A stretch of DNA of 64,000 nucleotides from Amycolatopsis sp. NBRC 101858 (GTDB taxonomy: Bacteria > Actinomycetota > Actinomycetes > Mycobacteriales > Pseudonocardiaceae), in NCBI RefSeq assembly GCF_030269325.1, contig NZ_BSTD01000004.1:350558-414557 (forward strand), in the 5' to 3' direction. This document shows, piece by piece, positions 32,071 to 39,261 of this stretch (position 1 is its first letter; the number at the start of each line of letters is the position of its first letter). The translations under genes and the position numbers were made by a program. A model generated the notes under the pieces. The model searched no databases, was not told the DNA's origin, and saw only the letters and a list, made by a program, of their open reading frames with translations.

Positions 32071-32631
32071 TCAAAACGTGATGTCGGCCGTTTTCTCGGG
32101 GTCGATTCCGGCGGCGCGAACAGCACGGCACCGCCGACGCCAGTACGCCCACGTGACCGCGCCCAGCAGCGGCGCCCAGAGCAGCAGCGGCAGGTAGCAG
32201 GCGACGAGCAGGACGTGCCAGCCCGGCCCCGCGAACGTCACCGCGCCCAGCCCGGGGAAGTCGCGGAAGGCGTACGCCCAGATCAGCGCCAGCGCCACCG
32301 CGCCGGCGGCCGCCGGGACGATGGCCGCGTACGGTGCGACCCGGCGCCCGCCGAGCACGGGGATCCACCGCGGGACGCGCTCGCCCCACGGCCGGACGAG
32401 GCCGAGCGTGAGCAGGGCCAGCGCTTCGGACACGACGCTCAGCCCGACGATGTAGCCGGCTTCGCCGAACCCGATCGCGTGGTACGGCCGCAGCCCGAGG
32501 TCGACGCCGGCCGCGAGGAAGAGCCGCCAGACCCCGGACGGCAGGGTGACCAGCGGAACGGCGTGGGCGGCGAAGACGGCCCACCGCGGCGGGTGGCGGA
32601 CGGCGGGGGAGCCGGTGCGTGGTGCGGTCAT
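32071..32631 (-). CDS. Integral membrane protein of unknown function
   Basis: 186 residues with four to five hydrophobic helices (AVFAAHAVPLVTLPSGVWRLFL, GEAGYIVGLSVVSEALALLTLGLV, AIVPAAAGAVALALIWAYAF, WHVLLVACYLPLLLWAPLLG). It ends in a soluble tail (RRRCRAVRAAGIDPEKTADITF). No motif identifies it. ATG 32631. It lies between another membrane protein gene and an IclR gene, all transcribed leftward but with gaps of 56 and 100 bp, so an operon is not assured. Confidence 0.75.
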   Translation of the reverse strand: MTAPRTGSPAVRHPPRWAVFAAHAVPLVTLPSGVWRLFLAAGVDLGLRPYHAIGFGEAGYIVGLSVVSEALALLTLGLVRPWGERVPRWIPVLGGRRVAPYAAIVPAAAGAVALALIWAYAFRDFPGLGAVTFAGPGWHVLLVACYLPLLLWAPLLGAVTWAYWRRRCRAVRAAGIDPEKTADITF

Positions 32632-32731
32632 GCGCCGAGTCTGTCCGGGGCGTAGGCACCGGGACCTCCCGCCGAGGTAGCAGCCGCCCCCTCCCGGGAG
32701 GGAGCCGCCGACCCTCCACTGTGGAGGCCCG

Positions 32732-33523
32732 TCAGGTGAGCCGGGCGGTGGACGGCGGTTTCGGGTGCTCGTCCCAGCCGAGCTGCGCGGAGACCCGCGC
32801 CGCGGCTTCCGCGGTGACGCGGCCCGCGGCGTCGAGCCGCTCCCCGAGCCGTCCGGCGGGCGCGGAGACGTTCAGCGCGGCGGCGACCCGGCCGCGGAAG
32901 TCCCGGATCGGGGCCGACACCCCGACTAGGCCCGCCTCGAACTCCTCGCGGACGCGGGCGTAGCCGTCGCGGCGGGCCCGCTGGATCTTCGCCCACAGTT
33001 CCGGCAGGGCGTGCGCCGGCGGTTCGGGGAACCGGACGTAGAGGTCGTCCGGGGAGGCGTCGAGCAGCAGCACGCGCCCCGCCGACGTGCAGTGCGCCGG
33101 GACGCCGCGGCCTTCCCAGCCGTGCACGCGGAAGGAGTGCCCGGACACCGACAGCAGGGTCAGCACCTCCTCCTCGTGCAGGACGCAGAGGTGGACGGTC
33201 TCTTCGAGCTCGGCGGACAGATCTCGCATCACCGGCTCGGCGGCCCGGACGAGGCGGTCCTCGGCGGTCCGGGCGACGAGGGAGAACAGCCGCCGGCCGA
33301 GCCGGTAGCCGAGCGTGTCGGGATCGCGCTCGACGACGCCCTCCTCGGCGAGCGCCTTGAGCGCCCGCGAGACCTGGCTCTTCTCCCGCCCGGTGAGCTG
33401 CGCGAGCCGCACGACGCCCAGCTCGCCGGCGCGCTGCGCTTCGGGCGAGGCGAGTGCTTCCAGCAGGTCGAGGTCGCGGCGGAGACCGTGTCCCGGGCGC
33501 CGGGTGCCGTCCGCGAGTGCCAT
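32732..33523 (-). CDS. IclR-family transcriptional regulator
   Basis: 263 residues: HTH_IclR at residues 17-80 (DLLEALASPEAQRAGELGVVRLAQLTGREKSQVSRALKALAEEGVVERD), then the GAF-like effector domain (VHLCVLHEEEVLTLLSVSG, WEGRGVPAHCTSAGRVLL). ATG 33523. It is divergent from the enolase-superfamily/ALDH/Fe-ADH operon across 110 bp holding the 18-bp perfect palindrome TCGCAACCCGGGTTGCGA; it is the obvious regulator of that pathway, with the effector probably a pathway acid or alcohol. Confidence 0.92.
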   Translation of the reverse strand: MALADGTRRPGHGLRRDLDLLEALASPEAQRAGELGVVRLAQLTGREKSQVSRALKALAEEGVVERDPDTLGYRLGRRLFSLVARTAEDRLVRAAEPVMRDLSAELEETVHLCVLHEEEVLTLLSVSGHSFRVHGWEGRGVPAHCTSAGRVLLLDASPDDLYVRFPEPPAHALPELWAKIQRARRDGYARVREEFEAGLVGVSAPIRDFRGRVAAALNVSAPAGRLGERLDAAGRVTAEAAARVSAQLGWDEHPKPPSTARLT

Positions 33524-33564
33524 GCGGGAAAGCTAACAGCGACGGCCGCCCGCGGTTGGCACCG

Positions 33565-33582
33565 TCGCAACCCGGGTTGCGA
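33565..33582. promoter_or_regulatory. 18-bp perfect palindrome, candidate IclR operator
   Basis: TCGCAACCCGGGTTGCGA at 33565-33582 equals its own reverse complement. It lies 42 bp from the IclR start and 52 bp from the start of the enolase-superfamily gene, where an operator for both would sit. Confidence 0.65.
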
Positions 33583-33633
33583 TGTCCCGGCGTCGCTTGC
33601 CCGCGGTTCCGGGCGCTCCTAGCGTGGTGACCG

Positions 33634-34743
33634 ATGAAGATCACCGCGATCACCCTCGACCGGCTGCGGCTGGACCTGGACCCGCCGCTGCGGGCGGCCT
33701 GGGACCCGGACCCGCGGCGCCACTTCGACGCCACGATCGTGCGCGTCCGCACCGACGACGGCGTCACCGGCATCGGCTCCGGCGACACCATGGCCGGCTT
33801 CGAGGCCGTCGAGCACCTGTTCCTCGGCGAGGACCCCCTCGACATCGTCCGGCACGTCAAGGCCATCGAGACGGCCGACTTCCACGGCGGCTGCTTCTGG
33901 CCCCTCGAGGTCGCCCTCTGGGACATCATCGGCCAGGTCGCGGGCCTGCCGGTCGCGACCCTGTTCGGCAACGCGGCCCGCTCGCTGCCCGCGTACGCCT
34001 CCTCGGCCGAGCTGAAGTCACCCGAAGAGCGTGTCGAGACGGCCTTCGCGGCCCGGGAAGCCGGGTTCCGCGCCATGAAGATCCGCATCGACCGCGGCCA
34101 CGTGGCCGACGGCGTCGCCGCGGTGGCCGCCGTCCGCGACGCGCTCGGCCCGGACTTCGAGATCATGGTCGACCTCAACCAGTCCTGGCGGATGGCGGGC
34201 GACACGAGTCCCGCGACCGACCTGGCCCGGACGCGGAAGCTGGTGCGCCTGCTGGCCGAGCTGGACGTCTTCTGGGTCGAGGAACCCCTGCCCTACCACG
34301 ACATCGACGGCTTCAAGACGCTCCGGGCGGAGAACCCGGGCGTGCGGATCGCGGCGGGGGAGATGCACCACTCGGTGCCGGAGCTGCTGCGCTACCTCGA
34401 AGAAGACGTCCTCGACGTCTACCAGATGGACGTCGTGCTCGCGGTCGGCATGCACCGCGCCCGGACGCTGGCCGAGCTCGCGCAGCTCAAGCACCGCGCG
34501 TTCACCCCGCACAGCTGGACCAACGGCATCGGCGTGCTGGCCAACCTGCACGTCTCGGCCGGCGTCGGCGGCGGCCCGTACTTCGAGTTCCCGTGGGACC
34601 CGCCCGGCTGGACGCCCGAACGCCGTGACTTCATGCTGGCCGAACCCGTGATGATCACCCCGGCCGGCGAGCTGGCCGTCCCGGCCCGGCCCGGCCTGGG
34701 CATCGAACTGGACGAGGAGGCGGTGGACCGGTGGCGGATCTGA
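33634..34743 (+). CDS. Mandelate racemase/muconate-lactonising enzyme family (enolase superfamily) protein
   Basis: 369 residues. Enolase-superfamily catalytic set: K149-x-R151 (MKIRID), metal ligands D180 (VDLNQS), E216 (VEEPLP) and E243 (AAGEM), and H293 (TPHSW) as the second acid/base. This His/Asp type matches acid-sugar dehydratase/MR branches more than muconate cycloisomerases, but the substrate is unproven. ATG 33634. It overlaps the aldehyde dehydrogenase gene by 13 bp and heads the catabolic operon controlled by the IclR gene. Confidence 0.88.
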   Translation: MKITAITLDRLRLDLDPPLRAAWDPDPRRHFDATIVRVRTDDGVTGIGSGDTMAGFEAVEHLFLGEDPLDIVRHVKAIETADFHGGCFWPLEVALWDIIGQVAGLPVATLFGNAARSLPAYASSAELKSPEERVETAFAAREAGFRAMKIRIDRGHVADGVAAVAAVRDALGPDFEIMVDLNQSWRMAGDTSPATDLARTRKLVRLLAELDVFWVEEPLPYHDIDGFKTLRAENPGVRIAAGEMHHSVPELLRYLEEDVLDVYQMDVVLAVGMHRARTLAELAQLKHRAFTPHSWTNGIGVLANLHVSAGVGGGPYFEFPWDPPGWTPERRDFMLAEPVMITPAGELAVPARPGLGIELDEEAVDRWRI

Positions 34744-36221
34744 CCCACCAGGACTGGCTCGCGGCGGTTGAACAATGTGCGCCCGAGACCCGGCCGTTCA
34801 TCGGCGGGAGGTTCGTCGAGTCCACTTCGGACGCGACGTTCCCGAGCGTGTCGCCGCGCGACGGCGGGGTGCTCGCGGACATCCCCGCGGGCAGCGCGGA
34901 AGACGTCGACCGGGCGGTGCGGGCGGCCCGCGAGTCCTTCGAGGACGGACGCTGGCGCGACCTGCCGCCGCGCGAGCGCAAGCGGATCCTGCTGCGCTGG
35001 GCCGAGCTCGTCGTCGAGCACACCCGGGAGCTGGCCCTGCTCGACACGCTCGAAATGGGCAAGCCGATCAGCGAGTCGCAGCGCGTCGACGTCGCCAAGA
35101 CCGCCGAGACGATCGCCTGGTACGCCGAGACGATCGACAAGACCTACGACGAGGTCGCGCCCGCGCCGGGCGACGCGCTCGCCTGGATCACCCGCGAGCC
35201 GCTCGGCGTGGTCGGCGCGGTCGTGCCGTGGAACTACGCCCTGCTCATCGCGTCGTGGAAGCTCGGCCCGGCGCTGGCCACCGGCAACTCCGTGGTGCTC
35301 AAGCCGGCCGAGCAGACGTCACTGGCGACGCTGCTGCTGGCGCGGCTGGCGACCGAAGCCGGCCTGCCGGACGGCGTGCTGAACGTCGTCCCGGGCCGCG
35401 GCGAAGTCGCCGGGCAGGCCCTCGGCCGACACCCGGAGGTGGACAAGATCGCCTTCACCGGCTCGGCCGAGGTCGCGCGGCTGTTCCAGGTCTACGCGGG
35501 GGAGTCCAACGGCAAGCAGGTCGCGGTGGAGGCCGGCGGCAAGTCGCCGCAGCTGGTCCTGCCCGACGCCGACCTCTCCTCCGCGGCGTCCGCCGTCGCG
35601 TGGGGCATCTTCTACAACGCCGGCCAGACGTGCAACGCCGGCTCCCGGGTGATCGTGCCGGCCGCGCTCAAGGACGAGCTGCTCGCCGAGGTCGTCAAGA
35701 TCACCGGGCAGACGTTCCGGTCCGGCGACCCGCTCGACCCGGCGACCGTGCTCGGCCCGCTGGTCGACGACGTCCAGCTCGACCGCGTCCTCGGCTACCT
35801 CGACACCGCGCGCGCCGAAGGCGGGACGGTCGTGCACGGCGGCGGGCACGCCGGGCTGACCATGGAACCGACCATTGTGGACGGTGTCCGGCCCGGCACG
35901 ACCATCGAGCGCGAAGAGGTCTTCGGGCCGGTGCTGGCGGTGCTCACCTACGACGGCTCACCCGAGGAAGGCCTCCGGCTGGCCAACGGCACCGACTACG
36001 GCCTGGTCGCGTCGGTCTGGACCCGCGACGTCACGACGGCCCACCGCGTCGCGCGGCGGCTGCGCGCCGGCACGGTGTGGATCAACACCTTCGACGCGTC
36101 CGACGTGATCACCCCGTTCGGCGGCTTCAAGGCGACCGGTGCGGGCCGGGACAAGTCACTGCACGCCCTCGACGCCTACACCGCCCTCAAGACGACCTGG
36201 CTCAACCTCCCGGCGCTCTGA
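34731..36221 (+). CDS. NAD(P)-dependent aldehyde dehydrogenase
   Basis: 496 residues with the usual ALDH layout: PWNYALLIASWKLGPALATGN and KPAEQTSL for the cofactor, FTGSAEVARLF, general base E267 (VEAGGKSPQLV) and nucleophile C301 (NAGQTCNAGSR). These positions are exactly where the family places them, so the protein is likely active. GTG 34731 lies within the preceding gene after GAGGAGG. It probably oxidises the aldehyde produced by the iron alcohol dehydrogenase or by the dehydratase step of the same operon. Confidence 0.93.
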   Translation: MADLTHQDWLAAVEQCAPETRPFIGGRFVESTSDATFPSVSPRDGGVLADIPAGSAEDVDRAVRAARESFEDGRWRDLPPRERKRILLRWAELVVEHTRELALLDTLEMGKPISESQRVDVAKTAETIAWYAETIDKTYDEVAPAPGDALAWITREPLGVVGAVVPWNYALLIASWKLGPALATGNSVVLKPAEQTSLATLLLARLATEAGLPDGVLNVVPGRGEVAGQALGRHPEVDKIAFTGSAEVARLFQVYAGESNGKQVAVEAGGKSPQLVLPDADLSSAASAVAWGIFYNAGQTCNAGSRVIVPAALKDELLAEVVKITGQTFRSGDPLDPATVLGPLVDDVQLDRVLGYLDTARAEGGTVVHGGGHAGLTMEPTIVDGVRPGTTIEREEVFGPVLAVLTYDGSPEEGLRLANGTDYGLVASVWTRDVTTAHRVARRLRAGTVWINTFDASDVITPFGGFKATGAGRDKSLHALDAYTALKTTWLNLPAL

Positions 36222-36233
36222 AGGAGAGATCGC

Positions 36234-37370
36234 ATGCGCCTGTCCGTGGAACCGACCGGCCGCACCGAGTACGGCCCCGGCGTGCTGGCCGAGCTGCCCG
36301 GTTTCGTCGAGTCCCTGGGCCACACCAGGGTTTTCGTGGTGACCGACCGCGGCCTGCGGGCGACCGGGATCGTCGAGCGCGCGGAGAAGATCCTGGCGGC
36401 GGCCGGGCTCGAGCACGCCGTGCACGAGGACGTCGGCCCGAACCCGTCGACGGCGGAGCTCGACCGCGGGGCCGCCCGCCTGCGCGAGTTCGGCGCCGCG
36501 ACCGTGCTCGCGCTCGGCGGCGGATCGGCCCTCGACGCGGCGAAGGGCATCTCCCTGCTGGCCGGCAACCCGGACGCGGCCGCGGCGGACGCGGACCGGC
36601 TGTGGGACGCGGGCGACGGCCTGCCCCTGATCGCGGTGCCCACGACGGCCGGCACCGGCGCCGAGACCAACGGGTTCGGCGTCACCGAGGACCGGTGCGC
36701 GCGCCGGAAGGTCTACATCGGACACTCGTCGGTGAAGCCGCGGATCGCCGTCCTGGACCCGGAACTGACGCTCGGCCTGCCCGCCCGCGTCACGGCCGCC
36801 ACGGGCCTGGACGCCTTGGTGCACGGCATCGAATCCCTGGCGTCGCTGGGGTCGACGCCGTTCTCGGCGGCCTACGCGACGCAGGCGGTGAGCCTGGTCG
36901 GGCGCTGGCTCCCGGCGGCCTACCGCGACGGCGCCGACCTGGAGGCGCGCTCCGGGCTGATGCTCGGCGCGCACCTGGCCGGGCACGCGCTGACATTGTC
37001 GGGGCTCGGGCTGGTCCACGGGATCGGCCACGCGCTGACGGCGCACACGGGAACTCCGCACGGCGTCGCCCTGGCGGCGGTGCTGGAGGAGGTGATGGCG
37101 TTCAGCGCCCCGGCCGCGGCTCCGGCGTACGAAGCGACGGCTCGCGCGCTGGGTTTGCCCCCGTCGCCGGACTGGACGGGAGCGGCGATCGAGGCGGTCC
37201 GCGAGATTTCGGGGGCGATCGAGATCAAGCGCCCGCTGCGCGAACTCGGCGTCACCCGGGACGCCCTCCCGGCGATCGCGGCGGACGCGGTGGCCGACGC
37301 GGTCACCAAGAACGCGCCGCGGCTGCCGTCGGCGGCGGAGGTGGCCGAGCTGCTGGGTTCGGTGTACTGA
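36234..37370 (+). CDS. Iron-containing alcohol dehydrogenase
   Basis: 378 residues. The group III ADH pattern is complete: nucleotide site LALGGGSALDAAK, VPTTAGTGAETNGFG, and metal ligands in DPELTLGLP, DALVHGIES, GLVHGIGHAL and GTPHGVALA. Members reduce aldehydes or oxidise alcohols, or act as maleylacetate reductases. ATG 36234 after AAGGAGAG, 12 bp behind the ALDH stop: same operon. Together with the dehydratase-like enzyme and the ALDH it suggests degradation of a small polyol or sugar acid. Confidence 0.9.
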   Translation: MRLSVEPTGRTEYGPGVLAELPGFVESLGHTRVFVVTDRGLRATGIVERAEKILAAAGLEHAVHEDVGPNPSTAELDRGAARLREFGAATVLALGGGSALDAAKGISLLAGNPDAAAADADRLWDAGDGLPLIAVPTTAGTGAETNGFGVTEDRCARRKVYIGHSSVKPRIAVLDPELTLGLPARVTAATGLDALVHGIESLASLGSTPFSAAYATQAVSLVGRWLPAAYRDGADLEARSGLMLGAHLAGHALTLSGLGLVHGIGHALTAHTGTPHGVALAAVLEEVMAFSAPAAAPAYEATARALGLPPSPDWTGAAIEAVREISGAIEIKRPLRELGVTRDALPAIAADAVADAVTKNAPRLPSAAEVAELLGSVY

Positions 37371-37374
37371 CGCC

Positions 37375-37791
37375 TCAGAAGCCGCGGAAGACGCCGTCCG
37401 GGCCGGCCGAGCGGGTGAAGTCCGCCCAGTCCAGGTTCGCCAGGTTGATGTTGTTCTCCACGCTCCACAGCTCGGCGGGCACCACCCGGAACGGCGCGAG
37501 GTCGCGCTGCTCGCCGTCCCGGTGGGGGAGCACCCAGACGGCCAGGACCGGGTGCTCGGCGCTGGTGAGGGTCGTCTCGTCGGCGAGGAACGAGACGATC
37601 GGCCCATCGGTTTGCTGCTCCCGCAGCGCGTCCGCGGTCAGGCCCTCGAAGGCCGGGTCGTCCACCGGCGTGACGTTGGCCAGGAAGCCGTCCTCGCTGG
37701 GCGTCCGGACTTCCTCGGCCAGGGCGGCCCAGGCTTCGTCGTCGCCGAACCAGGTGCGGACGAGGACCGGGATGCCCGGTAGCGCGGTCAT
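37375..37791 (-). CDS. Conserved protein of unknown function (DUF6924-like)
   Basis: 138 residues, soluble, starting MTALPGIPVLVRTWFGDDEAW, with PIVSFLADETTLTSAEHPVLAVWVL in the middle and a C-terminal VENNINLANLDWADFTRSAGPDGVFRGF. The C-terminal N-I-N-L-A-N-x-D-W-x-D-F segment resembles a family of small actinobacterial proteins (DUF6924-like from memory) often found near secretion or immunity loci. There is no known biochemical role. ATG 37791. Confidence 0.7.
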   Translation of the reverse strand: MTALPGIPVLVRTWFGDDEAWAALAEEVRTPSEDGFLANVTPVDDPAFEGLTADALREQQTDGPIVSFLADETTLTSAEHPVLAVWVLPHRDGEQRDLAPFRVVPAELWSVENNINLANLDWADFTRSAGPDGVFRGF

Positions 37792-37809
37792 GGGCGAACC
37801 CTAACGGGG

Positions 37810-38415
37810 CTACGCGGCGAGGTCGGCTGCCACGGCCAGGAGGTGGGGCGCCAGGGCGTCCGCGATCACCTCGTACCCGGCCGACGACGGGTGGAACCGG
37901 TCTGCGGAGAACAGCGCGGGGTCGGTGGCGAACCGTGCGCCGAGTTCCGGGCCCGGGGCCGCCACCGCGCCGCCTGCCCGGATGACCGCGTCGGCCTGGG
38001 CTTGGGCGTACTGGCCGCTCGCCGCGGTGACCAGCTGCCGGTACTGCGCCGGTACCCACGAGACGATCCCCAGGTCGGGCGCCGGGACCACGAGGGCCCG
38101 CGCGCCGGCGCGGACCAGCCGGGCCACCGCCTCGTGCAGCTGGCCCGCCGCGATCGCCGGGGGGACGAACCTCGCGAGGTCGTTCGTCCCGATCACGATC
38201 AGCGCGAGGTCCACGCCGGTGCGGAGCGCGGCGCCGACCTGGCGCTCCAAGTCGTCGGAGCGGGCGCGGGGCACCCCGAAGCCGTGCAGGTCGACGGTGT
38301 GGCCCGCCGCGCGCAACCGCCCGGCGAGGCGCTGCCCGAGCGTGTCCTCGGGGCGTGCGGCACCTACGCCGGCCGCCAGGGAGTCGCCGAGGACGGAGAA
38401 TCGGAGAGTGGTCAT
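37810..38415 (-). CDS. SGNH/GDSL-family hydrolase
   Basis: 201 residues: block I GDSLAAGVG (catalytic Ser), block III IGTNDLARF (Asn oxyanion), and block V with Asp and His in SADRFHPSSAGYEVIADAL. No signal peptide is visible, so the esterase is likely cytoplasmic. ATG 38415 is used; the longer frame reads antisense into the neighbouring hydrolase gene. It is divergent from an alpha/beta hydrolase across 45 bp. Confidence 0.9.
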   Translation of the reverse strand: MTTLRFSVLGDSLAAGVGAARPEDTLGQRLAGRLRAAGHTVDLHGFGVPRARSDDLERQVGAALRTGVDLALIVIGTNDLARFVPPAIAAGQLHEAVARLVRAGARALVVPAPDLGIVSWVPAQYRQLVTAASGQYAQAQADAVIRAGGAVAAPGPELGARFATDPALFSADRFHPSSAGYEVIADALAPHLLAVAADLAA

Positions 38416-38460
38416 CGACTCGTACAACGCACGAACCCCGCCGTTGTCTCCCGGGGGTGG

Positions 38461-39261
38461 GTGCCCGTGACCAGGACCGTGCAGGTGCTGCTCGGGCTGG
38501 TGCTGGTCGCCGTCCTGGTCCTGGCGCTCGTGTGGATCTTCCAGCGCCGCCTGATCTACCGACCGGACGCCACGCCGGTGCCCGCCCTGCCCGGGACCGA
38601 AGACGTCCGGCTCCGCACCGCCGACGGCCTGGAGCTGGACGCGTCGTTCGTCCGGCCTGCCCAGGCACCCGAAGCGACCGTCCTCGTCGCCAACGGCAAC
38701 GGCGGCAACCGGGCCGGCCGGGCGCCGCTGGCCGCGAAGCTCGCGCAGGCCGGGCTGGCCGTGCTGACGTTCGACTACCGGGGCTACGGCGGTAACCCCG
38801 GTGACCCCGACGAGGCCGGCCTGGCGCTCGACGTCCGCGCGGCCTACCGCTTCCTCGTCGAGGACCGGCGCGTGCCGCCGGAGCGGATCCTCTTCTACGG
38901 GGAAAGCCTCGGCTGCGCCGTCGTCGCCGAACTCGCTCTCGAACACCCGCCGGCCGGGCTGCTCCTGCGGTCACCGTTCGTGGACCTCGCCGCCGTCGGT
39001 GCCGAGATCTACCCGTACCTGCCGGTGCGGCTGCTGCTGCGCGACCGGTTCCCGGTCCGGGACGAGGTCGCCCGCCTGCGCGTCCCCACCGTCGTGGTCC
39101 TGGGCGGCCGGGACTCGATCGTCCCGCCGGCCCAGAGCCGGGAGGTCGCCGCCGCGGCGTCCGCGCGGCTGGTGGAGATCCCGGACGCCGACCACAACGA
39201 TCCCGTGCTGCTCGAAGGTCCCGAACTACTCGACGCGGTGCGGTCGCTGGTCCCGCGCTGA
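38461..39261 (+). CDS. Membrane-anchored alpha/beta hydrolase (BEM46/ABHD-like)
   Basis: 266 residues. An N-terminal hydrophobic anchor (VQVLLGLVLVAVLVLALVWIF, residues 5-25) precedes the hydrolase: YRPDATP, the oxyanion/HG-like VLVANGNGGNRAGR, nucleophile in LFYGESLGCAVVAELAL (GxSxG), Asp near VLGGRDSIVPP and His in IPDADHNDPVLL. This BEM46-type topology faces the outside or the cytoplasm depending on anchor orientation. GTG 38461 or 38467. Its 3' end overlaps the convergent LuxR gene by 36 bp. Confidence 0.88.
   Translation: MPVTRTVQVLLGLVLVAVLVLALVWIFQRRLIYRPDATPVPALPGTEDVRLRTADGLELDASFVRPAQAPEATVLVANGNGGNRAGRAPLAAKLAQAGLAVLTFDYRGYGGNPGDPDEAGLALDVRAAYRFLVEDRRVPPERILFYGESLGCAVVAELALEHPPAGLLLRSPFVDLAAVGAEIYPYLPVRLLLRDRFPVRDEVARLRVPTVVVLGGRDSIVPPAQSREVAAAASARLVEIPDADHNDPVLLEGPELLDAVRSLVPR

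Noticed and set aside
34775..37804. 1009-codon plus-strand frame over ALDH and ADH
   Set aside because: Out-of-frame shadow; both real genes have intact catalytic residues in their own frames.
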